From Frankia sp. RB7 (GTDB lineage Bacteria; Pseudomonadota; Alphaproteobacteria; Rhizobiales; Xanthobacteraceae), in the NCBI GenBank assembly GCA_030403585.1, contig JAUEPE010000062.1, positions 1-39,128 of the forward strand: a stretch of 39,128 nt of DNA, written 5' to 3'. The notes under the pieces are model-generated. The model was given only the letters and a program-made list of their open reading frames with translations, was not told the DNA's origin and searched no databases. Positions 1 to 8,578 of the stretch are shown here, piece by piece (positions within the stretch are counted from its first letter, which is position 1; each line of letters starts with the position of its first letter). A program made the translations under genes and the position numbers.

Positions 1-58
1 CCGGAAGGCACGCGCTTACTTCCGGCCAATGATCCAAAATCTCAGGACGAATCTTCAT
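1..58 (-). CDS. Possible 5' end of a minus-strand gene running off the left edge
   Basis: An ATG on the minus strand at 58 opens a frame that stays open to the window edge and reads MKIRPEILDHWPEVSACLP. Only 19 codons are visible, no strong Shine-Dalgarno is seen, and no family can be assigned. It is listed only because the frame is clean and protein-like. It could equally be chance in an A+T-richer spacer. Confidence 0.2.
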   Translation of the reverse strand, partial: MKIRPEILDHWPEVSACLP

Positions 59-121
59 CCCAAGCTTGAATCATATCGAGATTCCTGGTGTCCAGAGCTT
101 AAACTAGCGCCTATGAGGGCT

Positions 122-228
122 GGGGTGAGGGGGAGCCTCCCCGAGGTCGGTAGCAGTTAGACTCGCAGAGACCCCCCTCACCCGGATCGCATCTTACGAT
201 GCGATCCGACCTCTCCCCGCAGGCGGGG
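122..228. repeat. Composite palindromic intergenic repeat downstream of maeB
   Basis: Several nested inverted repeats lie here. An outer arm rich in G at 123-133 pairs with the C-rich stretch at 172-183. A perfect 10-bp stem (184-193 with 198-207) has a TTAC loop. A further small stem (215-219 with 224-228) follows. The composition resembles the palindromic repeats scattered between genes of Bradyrhizobium and Rhodopseudomonas. It could also end transcription of the minus-strand maeB, whose stop codon is at 250-252. Confidence 0.6.
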
Positions 229-249
229 CGAGGTGAAGAACCGCCGCCC

Positions 250-2559
250 CTACGTAAACAACGTCGGTTGCTGCCGGGCCGCGCGCTCCTGCGCTTCGAC
301 CACGGCGACCGCGGTCATGTTGAGGATGCCGCGCGCGGTCACAGAAGGCGTGAGGATGTGGGCGGGCCGTGCCGGGCCGATCAGGATCGGGCCCACAGGC
401 AGCGCGTCCGCCAGCGACTTGATCATCTGATAGGCGACGTTGGCGGTGTCCAGCGTCGGCATGATCATGATGTTGGCCTCGCCCTCCAGCTTGGAGTGCG
501 GCAGCACCATCTTTCGTGCAGCGGCGGAAAGCGCGGTGTCGCCCTGCATCTCGCCGTCAGCCTCGATCTCCGGATGCTTCTCCTTCAGCAACTGGGTTGC
601 ACGGCGCATCTTGCGTGACGAGTCGGTGTCGTAGCTGCCGAAGTCGGAGTGCGAGACGAAGGCGATCTTCGGCTTGATGTTGAAGCGCTGGACGTGGACC
701 GCGGCGAGCGAGGCAATCTCGGCAAGCTCTTCCGCGCTTGGATTGGGGCGCACTTGCGTGTCGGCGATGAAGAACGCGCCCTTGCTGGTGATCAGCAGCG
801 CCAATGCGGCATAGTCGCTGACGCCGGCCTGGAAGCCGACGATCTCGCGGACATGACGCAGATGATGCATGTAGCGGCCCTCGACGCCGCAGAGCATGGC
901 GTCCGCCTCCCCGCGCATCACCGCGAGCCCCGCGATCACCGTGTTGTTGGTGCGCACCACCGTGCGCGCCGCATCCGGTGTCACGCCGCGGCGGCCGGCG
1001 ACTTCGACATAGGACTGCACATAGGAACGGTAGCGCGGATCGTCCTCGGGATTGACGAGGTCAAAATCCTTGCCGGCGCGGATCTGGAGGCCGAAGCGGT
1101 TGATGCGGGCTTCCACCACCGAGGGACGGCCGACCAGGATCGGCCGCGCCAGATTCTCCTCCAGCACGACCTGGGTTGCGCGCAGCACGCGCTCGTCCTC
1201 GCCTTCGGCGTAGATCACACGCACCGGCTGGGTCTTGGCCTTGGCGAACATCGGCTTCATGACGAGGCCGGAGCGGAAGGCGAAGCGCTCGAGCAGCGCG
1301 GTGTATTCGTCGAAATTGGTGATCTGCCGCGTCGCAACGCCGGACTCCATCGCAGCCTTGGCCACAGCGGGCGCGATGCGCAAAATCAACCGCGGATCAA
1401 AGGGACTCGGGATCAGCGAGCCCGGACCAAAACCCTGCGTCTCGCCGGTGTCGAAGCCTTGCGCCACGGCATCCGACGGCGCCTCGCGCGCGAGCTGCGC
1501 GATGGCCTCGACGGCGGCGTGCTTCATCTCCTCGTTGATGGCGCTGGCACCGACATCGAGCGCGCCGCGGAAGATGAAGGGAAAGCAGAGGACGTTGTTG
1601 ACCTGGTTCGGGTAGTCGGAGCGGCCGGTGCAGATCATCGCGTCGGGGCGCACCTTGCGCGCCTCCTCCGGCATGATCTCCGGGGTCGGGTTGGCGAGCG
1701 CCATGATCAGCGGCTTGTCGCCCATCGCCTTGGCCATCTCGGGCTTGAGCACGCCCGGCGCCGAAAGTCCGATGAAGATGTCGGCGCCGCCGATGACGTC
1801 GCCAAGCGTGCGCTTGTCGGTCTTCTGCGCATAGACCGCCTTCCAGCGGTCCATCGTGGTGTTGCGGCCTTCATGCACGAGGCCGTCGATGTCGCAGACC
1901 CAGATGTTCTTGCGCTGCGCGCCCATCGACACCAGCAGGTTCAGCGTCGCGATCGCCGCGGCCCCTGCCCCGGACGCCACGATCTTGACGTCCGAGAGCT
2001 TCTTGCCGTTGAGACGCAGGGCGTTAGTGACGGCGGCGGCGACGATGATGGCGGTGCCGTGCTGGTCGTCATGGAAGACCGGGATCTTCATGCGCTCTTT
2101 CAGCTGCGCCTCGATCTCGAAACATTCCGGCCCGCGGATGTCTTCCAGATTGATGCCGCCGAAGGTGGGCTCGAGCGCCGCCACGGTCTCGACCACGCGC
2201 TCGATGGTGTCGGCGGCGATCTCGATGTCGAACACGTCAATGCCGGCGAACTTCTTGAACAGGACCGCCTTGCCTTCCATCACCGGCTTGGACGCCAGCG
2301 GGCCGATATTGCCGAGGCCGAGCACCGCGGTGCCGTTGGAGACCACGGCGACCAGATTGGCGCGGGCCGTCAGCGTGGCGGCCTCCGCCGGGTTCTTGGC
2401 GATCTCGGTGCAGGCAGCCGCCACCCCCGGCGAGTAGGCGAGCGCGAGATCGCGCTGGTTCGCAAGCGGCTTTGTTGCCTGGATCTCGAGCTTTCCGGGG
2501 CGCGGCAGACGGTGATAGGCCAGCGCTGCCTGGTGGAGATCATCGGAATAGGACGACAT
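250..2559 (-). CDS. maeB: NADP-dependent malic enzyme with C-terminal phosphotransacetylase-like domain
   Basis: This 769-aa protein catalyses oxidative decarboxylation of malate to pyruvate, feeding acetyl-CoA and NADPH pools during growth on C4-dicarboxylates. Its length and architecture match the long MaeB type: an N-terminal malic domain with YSPGVAAAC and the DDQHGTAI motif, an NAD(P)-binding Rossmann domain around residues 160-400 with GAGAAAIA, and from about residue 430 a phosphotransacetylase-like domain that in this family is regulatory rather than catalytic. The ATG at 2559 gives the expected N-terminus (MSSYSDDLHQAALAYH). It is divergent from the gene at 2806 across a 246-bp spacer. 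In rhizobia a related NAD-dependent enzyme (DME) shares this architecture, so the cofactor assignment is less certain than the family. Confidence 0.93.
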   Translation of the reverse strand: MSSYSDDLHQAALAYHRLPRPGKLEIQATKPLANQRDLALAYSPGVAAACTEIAKNPAEAATLTARANLVAVVSNGTAVLGLGNIGPLASKPVMEGKAVLFKKFAGIDVFDIEIAADTIERVVETVAALEPTFGGINLEDIRGPECFEIEAQLKERMKIPVFHDDQHGTAIIVAAAVTNALRLNGKKLSDVKIVASGAGAAAIATLNLLVSMGAQRKNIWVCDIDGLVHEGRNTTMDRWKAVYAQKTDKRTLGDVIGGADIFIGLSAPGVLKPEMAKAMGDKPLIMALANPTPEIMPEEARKVRPDAMICTGRSDYPNQVNNVLCFPFIFRGALDVGASAINEEMKHAAVEAIAQLAREAPSDAVAQGFDTGETQGFGPGSLIPSPFDPRLILRIAPAVAKAAMESGVATRQITNFDEYTALLERFAFRSGLVMKPMFAKAKTQPVRVIYAEGEDERVLRATQVVLEENLARPILVGRPSVVEARINRFGLQIRAGKDFDLVNPEDDPRYRSYVQSYVEVAGRRGVTPDAARTVVRTNNTVIAGLAVMRGEADAMLCGVEGRYMHHLRHVREIVGFQAGVSDYAALALLITSKGAFFIADTQVRPNPSAEELAEIASLAAVHVQRFNIKPKIAFVSHSDFGSYDTDSSRKMRRATQLLKEKHPEIEADGEMQGDTALSAAARKMVLPHSKLEGEANIMIMPTLDTANVAYQMIKSLADALPVGPILIGPARPAHILTPSVTARGILNMTAVAVVEAQERAARQQPTLFT

Positions 2560-2710
2560 GCGGTGTCTCGCCTCGCGTTACCGGCCTCAAACTACGTTGT
2601 CCTGACCGGTCTGTCGCGGGTCGCGGTATTCCGGGTCATGGAAACGGGATGAAGCACGGCCGGCGCCCCGGTGGCAACATCCGATTGCGGCCCCATCAAC
2701 AGGGCGCACG

Positions 2711-2724
2711 GTCAAATATTTGAC
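2711..2724. promoter_or_regulatory. Perfect 14-bp A+T-rich palindrome in the maeB/2806 divergent spacer
   Basis: The sequence GTCAAATATTTGAC is a perfect inverted repeat. It ends inside a TTGACA hexamer (2720-2725) that could be a -35 element for the plus-strand gene at 2806; no good -10 is obvious 17 bp further on. It stands out as A+T-rich in a GC-rich spacer between two divergent genes, so a dimeric regulator site is plausible. The regulator is unknown. Confidence 0.4.
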
Positions 2725-2805
2725 ACCGCTAGCTTTCCCTGGACCGCGCGACGTTTCCCGAATATGGCAGGTTGCGCAGCGCACAACGAGCAACTGGAGC
2801 TGGGA

Positions 2806-4776
2806 ATGAAGCGGATCCTGATCGGCCTGATCGCAGTCGTCGTGCTTGCCGCGGGCGGATGGTTCGGATTCAACCTCTATGCCAAACATCGCGTCATCGC
2901 CGAGATCGAGACGGCCTTCGAGCAAATTCGCAGCAGCGGCGGCAAGGCCAGCCACGGCAAGATCGGGTTCGATCTGACGACGCGAACGCTGACCGTCGAG
3001 GACATTGCGGTCACGCCCGGCAATGCGCCGCAAGCGCAAGTCAAGATCGCCGACATCAAGGGAGTGGGCGTCCGCCAGGTCGATGAGACGGGCTTCGCAG
3101 CCGACAGCATCGAGATCTCGGGTTTCGAGGTCGCGCTGGAGGAGGTCGGCCCGGGGAAGCTGAAGGTGTCCTACAAGGTCCCGCAGTTGACCGTGCGGGA
3201 TTACGCCGGTCCTATTCATGCTCCAAACGCGCCGGCGTCGGGCTCCCTGATCGACATGTACCGATTTGCGCTCGATCAGTATGCGAGCATCGCGGCATCT
3301 TCAGTCGCGGCCCCGACGCTGGCGATCGCCTTCGATGCCGGCAAAGGCGCTGGCGGCAGCGGAGAGATCGTCTATTCAGGTCTGGCGATCCAGAAGCTTG
3401 GCCAGGGCAAGATCGACGCAATGAAGGCGGACCGTGCCACCTTCACGATTAACGTGCCGCAGCCGGGCAATACCGACAAGCTGACCGGCGAGATATCCGA
3501 CATCATCGTCAATGATTTCGACTCGACCGCGATCGCCGCGGCGCTCGACCCGCAGAAAGCCAATGACGACAACTATCATCGTGTCTACGGGCAAATGTCG
3601 AGCGGCGCTTACGTGGTGACGTCGACGCTCGGCGTGCGGATGCAGGTCGACGGGATCGCCGTCACCGACATCGCGGTGCAGCCGTCGAAATTCCGTCCGA
3701 CCGAGGTCCTGGCGCTGCTGTCGGCAGACCGCTCGGCTCCGCCGACGCCGGCGCAAGCGCGCGAGATGATGGAGAAGGTTGCCGGCTTCTATGACGGCCT
3801 TCGCGTCGGCAAGATCGAGATCGGCACCATCGCGATGACGACCCCGCAAGGGACACCCCGGCTCAGGGCCATTAAATACCAGGAGGGTGAGCTCGCGCTC
3901 GAAGGCCTCGATGCCCCGACGCCGCAGGGGCAAGTGAAGATGGAGCGCTTCGCGCTCAAATCGTTGAGCCTGGCAAACCTGATGCGCTGGGCTGCGAGCC
4001 TCACCAATCCCGGACAGCCGCCCTCGCCAGATCAAATGCTGGGCCTGTTCCGGGTGCTCGCGGGCGCCGAGATCAAGGGTGTGGTCTCGCCCTACAAGAA
4101 CACACGACAGCCCATCACGATCGATACGATCAGCCTGAATTGGAGCCAGTTGGTCGGATCGATCCCGAGCAAGGCCAATTTGGTCGTGAAGATGGTCGCT
4201 CCGACCGACCCGACCAACCCGACACAGCAGCCACTCATGATGGCCGGCGTCGACAAGCTCGCGATCGACCTCGATCTCGGCGCCGCCTGGACGGAGTCGT
4301 CCGGAGCGTTTGCTCTCGCACCTGCGACCATCGATCTTGCCAATCTCGGCAAAGCGCAGGCCCGCCTTGCCCTCGCCAACGTTCCCCGCGATGTGTTCTC
4401 GCTCGATCGCGCGCAGGTCATGGGCCAGGCCGCGCAGATCGAGGCCGGCGCAATCGAGCTCTCCCTGCGCGACAGCGGGGTCGTGGATCTCGTCGTGGCG
4501 CAGTTCGCGCGCATCCAGAATGTGAGCCGCGACGCTGCTCGCAGTGCCATCGTCGAGATGATCCGGGCGCAGGGCGAGAGGGTTGCGGCCTCCAACCTCG
4601 ATGCGAAGGTGGCGGTTGACGCGATCGCAAGCTTCGTCGCGACCTCGGGCCAGACACTCACCATCAAGCTGACGCCGCTCGGCAAGGTGCCGGCGCTTCA
4701 GCTCATGAATGCGCTGAACAGCGAGCCGATCGTCGCGCTGGCTCAGTTCCGGATCGAGGCGTCGACGGGGCTGTGA
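2806..4776 (+). CDS. Large membrane-anchored or exported protein of unknown function
   Basis: The 656-aa protein starts at ATG 2806, preceded by GGAG six bases upstream; the frame is open further upstream but without coding character. Residues 1-25 (MKRILIGLIAVVVLAAGGWF) are a single hydrophobic segment after a basic start, so the protein is probably anchored in the inner membrane facing the periplasm or exported. The rest is soluble and rich in short beta-like stretches and repeated phrases of the kind DIAVQPSKF and IEIGTIAM, which recalls AsmA/DUF748-like periplasmic proteins, though I cannot name a family. It is a single gene with convergent aspS downstream. Function unknown. Confidence 0.75.
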   Translation: MKRILIGLIAVVVLAAGGWFGFNLYAKHRVIAEIETAFEQIRSSGGKASHGKIGFDLTTRTLTVEDIAVTPGNAPQAQVKIADIKGVGVRQVDETGFAADSIEISGFEVALEEVGPGKLKVSYKVPQLTVRDYAGPIHAPNAPASGSLIDMYRFALDQYASIAASSVAAPTLAIAFDAGKGAGGSGEIVYSGLAIQKLGQGKIDAMKADRATFTINVPQPGNTDKLTGEISDIIVNDFDSTAIAAALDPQKANDDNYHRVYGQMSSGAYVVTSTLGVRMQVDGIAVTDIAVQPSKFRPTEVLALLSADRSAPPTPAQAREMMEKVAGFYDGLRVGKIEIGTIAMTTPQGTPRLRAIKYQEGELALEGLDAPTPQGQVKMERFALKSLSLANLMRWAASLTNPGQPPSPDQMLGLFRVLAGAEIKGVVSPYKNTRQPITIDTISLNWSQLVGSIPSKANLVVKMVAPTDPTNPTQQPLMMAGVDKLAIDLDLGAAWTESSGAFALAPATIDLANLGKAQARLALANVPRDVFSLDRAQVMGQAAQIEAGAIELSLRDSGVVDLVVAQFARIQNVSRDAARSAIVEMIRAQGERVAASNLDAKVAVDAIASFVATSGQTLTIKLTPLGKVPALQLMNALNSEPIVALAQFRIEASTGL

Positions 4777-4800
4777 GGCAACGAGGCGCAGCTCTCTCCT

Positions 4801-4887
4801 CGTCATTGCGAGGAGCTCTTGCGACGAAGCAACCCAGAGTCCCTCCGCGGAAAGATTCTGGATTGCTTCGCTTCGCTCGCAATGACG
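4801..4887. repeat. Palindromic intergenic repeat between convergent genes
   Basis: Perfect 12-bp terminal arms (CGTCATTGCGAG at 4801-4812, its complement at 4876-4887) enclose further imperfect pairing (GAAGCAACCCAGAGTC against GATTCTGGATTGCTTC). This is the classic form of an abundant Bradyrhizobium/Rhodopseudomonas interspersed palindrome. It sits between the convergent ends of the 2806 gene and aspS and could serve as a bidirectional terminator. Confidence 0.75.
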
Positions 4888-4932
4888 ATGTGGATGCAGC
4901 GCGGCCTCTGCAAGCAGGGAGAGGCGAGCGCC

Positions 4933-6705
4933 TTACTTCTGCGGCAGGTTCACCTTCACATGCAGCTCGCGGAGCTGCTTGGGGGTGGCATCCGACGGCG
5001 CGCCCATCAGCAGATCCATGGCCTGCTGGTTCATCGGGAACAGCGAGATCTCGCGCAGATTGTTGGTGCCGCACAAGAGCATGACGATACGGTCGACGCC
5101 CGCGGCCATGCCGCCATGCGGCGGCGCGCCGTACTGGAAGGCGCGGTACATGCCGCCGAAGCGGTCGACCACTTCCTGCTCGCCGTAACCTGCGATCTCG
5201 AACGCCTTCACCATGGCTTCCGGCACGTGATTGCGGATGCCGCCCGAGGCGATCTCAAAGCCGTTGCAGGTGATGTCGTACTGGAACGCCTTGATGGTCA
5301 GCGGGTCCTGACCCTTCAACGCGTCGAGGCCGCCCTGCGGCATCGAGAACGGGTTGTGCGAGAAGTCGACCTTCTTGTCGTCCTCGTTGTACTCGTACAT
5401 CGGGAAGTCGACGATCCAGGCGAGTTCGAACCGCTCCTTGTCGGTGAGGTTCAATTCCTCGCCGACCTTGTTGCGGGCCAACCCTGAAAACTTCCAGAAC
5501 TTGTCGGGATCACCCGCGACGAAGAAGGCGGCATCGCCTTCCTTGGTGCCGATCTGCGCGCGGATCGCAGCGGTGCGCTCGGGGCCGATGTTGTTGGCAA
5601 GCGGGCCTGCGCCCTCGCCGCCCTCGCGCCACATGATGTAGCCGAGACCCGGCTGGCCTTCGCCCTGCGCCCACGAGTTCATGCGATCGCAGAACGCGCG
5701 CGAACCGCCACCCGGCGCCGGGATCGCCCAGACCTGGTTCTTGGGGTCCTCTAACATGCGCGCGAACACCTTGAAGCCGGAGCCGCGGAAGTGCTCGGAG
5801 ACGTCCTGCATCTCGATGGGGTTGCGCAAATCCGGCTTGTCGCTGCCGTATTTGCGCAGCGCCTCGGCGAACGGAATCCGGCGCCAGTTCTTGCTCACCG
5901 GTTTGCCCTTGGCGAACTCCTCGAACACGCCGGTGATGACGGGCTCCATCGCCGCGAACACGTCTTCCTGCGTGACGAAGCTCATCTCGACGTCGAGCTG
6001 ATAGAACTCGCCCGGCAGGCGGTCGGCGCGCGGGTCCTCGTCGCGGAAGCAGGGCGCGATCTGGAAGTAGCGGTCGAAGCCCGACATCATCAGCAGTTGC
6101 TTGTACTGCTGCGGCGCCTGCGGCAGCGCGTAGAATTTTCCCGGATGGATGCGCGACGGCACCAGGAAGTCGCGCGCGCCTTCCGGCGAGGACGCGGTCA
6201 GGATCGGCGTGTTGAACTCGAAGAAGCCCTGCCCCTCCATGCGCCGGCGCATCGACTTGATGATGTCCACGCGCGTCATGATGTTCTGGTGCAGCTTCTC
6301 GCGGCGCAAATCGAGGAAGCGATACTTCAGGCGGATGTCTTCGGGATATTCCTGGTCGCCGAACACCGGCAGCGGCAGGTCGCCGGCGGGGCCCAGCACC
6401 TCGATCTCGCTGACATAGATCTCGATCTTGCCGGTCGGCAGATCGTCATTGTCGGTACCTTCGGGGCGGCGGCGGACCTTGCCGTCCATCTTGACCACGA
6501 ATTCCGAGCGCAGCTTTTCGGCCTGCGAAAACGCCGGCGAGTCCGGGTCGACCACGCACTGGGTCAGGCCGTAATGGTCGCGCAAATCGATGAACAGCAC
6601 GCCGCCATGGTCGCGCACGCGATGGACCCAGCCCGAGAGGCGGATGGTCTCGCCGATGTTGCTGTCGCGGAGCGCGCCGCATGTATGTGACCGGTAGCGA
6701 TGCAT
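4933..6705 (-). CDS. aspS: Aspartyl-tRNA synthetase
   Basis: The 590-aa class II aminoacyl-tRNA synthetase charges tRNA-Asp. The start chosen is ATG 6705 (MHRYRSHTCG), the usual start of alphaproteobacterial AspRS; the frame extends 48 codons upstream without family similarity. In order it has an N-terminal OB-fold anticodon-binding domain (LSGWVHRVRDHGG), the catalytic core with motif 2 (FRDEDPRADR, preceded by QLLMMSGFDRYFQIAPC), the bacterial GAD insertion, and motif 3 (GGMAAGVDRIVMLL) near the C-terminus. Many alphaproteobacteria lack AsnRS and use a non-discriminating AspRS with GatCAB. That may apply here but cannot be read from this gene alone. Confidence 0.97.
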   Translation of the reverse strand: MHRYRSHTCGALRDSNIGETIRLSGWVHRVRDHGGVLFIDLRDHYGLTQCVVDPDSPAFSQAEKLRSEFVVKMDGKVRRRPEGTDNDDLPTGKIEIYVSEIEVLGPAGDLPLPVFGDQEYPEDIRLKYRFLDLRREKLHQNIMTRVDIIKSMRRRMEGQGFFEFNTPILTASSPEGARDFLVPSRIHPGKFYALPQAPQQYKQLLMMSGFDRYFQIAPCFRDEDPRADRLPGEFYQLDVEMSFVTQEDVFAAMEPVITGVFEEFAKGKPVSKNWRRIPFAEALRKYGSDKPDLRNPIEMQDVSEHFRGSGFKVFARMLEDPKNQVWAIPAPGGGSRAFCDRMNSWAQGEGQPGLGYIMWREGGEGAGPLANNIGPERTAAIRAQIGTKEGDAAFFVAGDPDKFWKFSGLARNKVGEELNLTDKERFELAWIVDFPMYEYNEDDKKVDFSHNPFSMPQGGLDALKGQDPLTIKAFQYDITCNGFEIASGGIRNHVPEAMVKAFEIAGYGEQEVVDRFGGMYRAFQYGAPPHGGMAAGVDRIVMLLCGTNNLREISLFPMNQQAMDLLMGAPSDATPKQLRELHVKVNLPQK

Positions 6706-6898
6706 GGTCGTCCCAAAATGATGTCTGAGGATCGAATCGGACGACTGAGCCAGCCGGTCCGAAGTTGCGGCAGGGTTTACCCGACGAGGCCGGAGGCGGC
6801 AACCGAGGGAACGGGCTGTTTTGGGCCCCGAACGCCCATTTTTGGCCAATCCAGGGCCGAGCCTTTGCCATCAGGCGTTCCAGCCCTATCTTGAGGCC

Positions 6899-8374
6899 AT
6901 GACAGTCCATTTCCCGTTCCAGAACTCGTATTCGGCGCTGCCGGACAGCTTCTTTGCCCGCGTCGCGCCGACCCCCGTGTCCGCGCCCCGGCTGATCAAA
7001 CTGAACCGGCCGCTGGCGGTCCAGCTCGGGCTCGATCCTGATATGCTGGAGACCCCGGAGGGTGCCGAGATCCTGGCCGGAAAGACGGTTCCCGCGGGCG
7101 CCGATCCCATCGCCATGGCCTATGCCGGCCACCAGTTCGGGAATTTCGTGCCGCAGCTCGGCGACGGCCGCGCGATCCTGCTCGGCGAGGTCATCGACAG
7201 AGGCGGCGTCCGCCGCGATATCCAGCTCAAGGGCTCGGGCCCAACCCCGTTCTCCCGCCGCGGCGACGGCCGCGCCGCGCTCGGGCCGGTGCTGCGCGAA
7301 TACATCGTCAGCGAGGCGATGTTTGCGCTGGGCATCCCGACCACGCGCTCGCTCGCCGCCGTCATCACCGGCGAGCCCGTGATCCGCGAGACCGTGCTGC
7401 CTGGCGCGGTGCTGACGCGCGTCGCCTCGAGCCATATCCGCGTCGGCACCTTCCAGTTCTTCGCGGTCCGCCGCGACACCGATGCGATCCGCCGGCTCGC
7501 CGACCATGTCATCGCGCGGCACTATCCGGACCTGGTTCACGCCGAGCGGCCCTATCACGCGCTGCTCGGCGGGGTTGTCGCACGCCAGGCCGAGCTGGTC
7601 GCGCGCTGGCTGCTGGTCGGCTTCATCCACGGCGTGATGAACACCGACAACTCCTCCGTCTCCGGCGAGACCATCGATTACGGCCCCTGCGCCTTCATGG
7701 ACGCCTACAATCCTGCGCAGGTGTTCTCGTCGATCGACGAGATGGGCCGCTACGCCTATGCCAACCAACCGCGCATCGCGCTGTGGAATCTGACGCGGCT
7801 CGCCGAATGCCTGCTGCCGCTGTTCGGCGACGAGCAGGAGAAGGCGGTCGAGCAAGCGCAGGAAATTCTTGGCGCATTCCCCGAGACGTTCAGCAAAGCC
7901 TATCAGGCAGGCCTGCGCAGCAAGGTCGGCCTGTTCAGCGAGCGCGACGGCGACGAGGCGCTGATCCAGGATCTGCTCGACGCCATGGCCAAGAACCAGG
8001 CCGACTTCACCCTCACCTTCCGCAAGCTCGGCGATGCCGCGGGCAATCCGCCCGCCGACGACGCTCGCGCACAATTCATGGATCCCGCCGCCTTCGACGA
8101 GTGGGCCAAGCGCTGGCACGAGCGTACGGCGCTGGAGCCACAGACCGCGGTGGAGCGGCAAGCTGCGATGCACGCCGTCAATCCCGTCTTCGTTCCGCGC
8201 AACCACCGCGTCGAGGCCGTGATCCAGGCCGCTGTCAACGATGACAATTACGCGCCGTTCGAGGAATTGGTGAAGGTGCTGGCGAAGCCGTATCAGGACC
8301 AGCCGGAATATGCCGCCTACGCCGATCCACCGCTGCCGGATCAGCGCGTGCTGCAGACGTTCTGCGGGACGTGA
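6899..8374 (+). CDS. selO: Protein adenylyltransferase SelO (YdiU/UPF0061 family)
   Basis: This 491-aa pseudokinase-fold enzyme transfers AMP from ATP to protein Ser/Thr/Tyr residues. In characterised members it is linked to redox stress. The start at ATG 6899 gives MTVHFPFQNSY; the upstream 26 in-frame codons lack family character. Diagnostic motifs are YAGHQFGNFVPQLGDGRA followed by LLGE, the LKGSGPTPFSRRGDGR segment, the GVMNTDNSSVSG catalytic-loop region and NPVFVPRNHRVE. A cysteine lies three residues from the end (FCGT), the position of the redox-active Cys/Sec in this family. It is divergent from aspS. Confidence 0.95.
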   Translation: MTVHFPFQNSYSALPDSFFARVAPTPVSAPRLIKLNRPLAVQLGLDPDMLETPEGAEILAGKTVPAGADPIAMAYAGHQFGNFVPQLGDGRAILLGEVIDRGGVRRDIQLKGSGPTPFSRRGDGRAALGPVLREYIVSEAMFALGIPTTRSLAAVITGEPVIRETVLPGAVLTRVASSHIRVGTFQFFAVRRDTDAIRRLADHVIARHYPDLVHAERPYHALLGGVVARQAELVARWLLVGFIHGVMNTDNSSVSGETIDYGPCAFMDAYNPAQVFSSIDEMGRYAYANQPRIALWNLTRLAECLLPLFGDEQEKAVEQAQEILGAFPETFSKAYQAGLRSKVGLFSERDGDEALIQDLLDAMAKNQADFTLTFRKLGDAAGNPPADDARAQFMDPAAFDEWAKRWHERTALEPQTAVERQAAMHAVNPVFVPRNHRVEAVIQAAVNDDNYAPFEELVKVLAKPYQDQPEYAAYADPPLPDQRVLQTFCGT

Positions 8375-8414
8375 GAACGGGCGCAGGCGCGCCGCTACCT
8401 ATAATTGGTTCAAC

Positions 8415-8442
8415 GGTGGATTACGCCTTCGGCTAATCCACC
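8415..8442. repeat. Short palindromic repeat / stem-loop downstream of selO
   Basis: A 9-bp perfect stem (GGTGGATTA at 8415-8423 with TAATCCACC at 8434-8442) continues into an inner GCC/GGC pairing. The sequence is typical of a small rhizobial intergenic repeat. It lies between selO and the promoter region of the next operon and could reduce read-through. Confidence 0.65.
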
Positions 8443-8486
8443 CTGCGCATGCGCGCGCTGTGGACACGTCCCGGACACGGGAACCG

Positions 8487-8504
8487 CTGTCATCAAACTG
8501 AAAC
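8487..8504 (+). promoter_or_regulatory. Candidate Pho box upstream of the phosphodiesterase-ugp operon
   Basis: CTGTCAT-CAAA-CTGAAAC fits the PhoB consensus of two CTGTCAT/C half-sites separated by 4 bp: the first half-site matches 7 of 7 and the second 5 of 7. A -10-like TCTAAC starts 8 bp downstream at 8513, and the first gene of the operon begins at 8579. The functions of the downstream genes (glycerophosphodiester hydrolysis and uptake) agree with phosphate-starvation control. PhoB binding is inferred. Confidence 0.6.
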
Positions 8505-8578
8505 ACTCGCGCTCTAACGGCCTGTCAGGGCCGTCTTGCCGGAGGCGCCCATCCTCCAACGGTCCTGACAAGCGCGCC

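Noticed and set aside
649..2652. Long plus-strand open frame (667 codons) antisense to maeB
   Set aside because: It is Arg/His/Asp-rich with no domain or motif, the typical mirror of a high-GC gene; maeB on the other strand is unambiguous.
3376..4806. Long minus-strand frame (476 codons) opposite the 2806 gene
   Set aside because: Low-complexity Arg/Asp/Leu composition, no ribosome-binding site, and the plus-strand frame has signal-anchor and codon bias.
6446..8206. Long minus-strand frame (586 codons) antisense to selO and reaching into aspS
   Set aside because: It overlaps two certain genes and has no family features; a GC-driven shadow frame.
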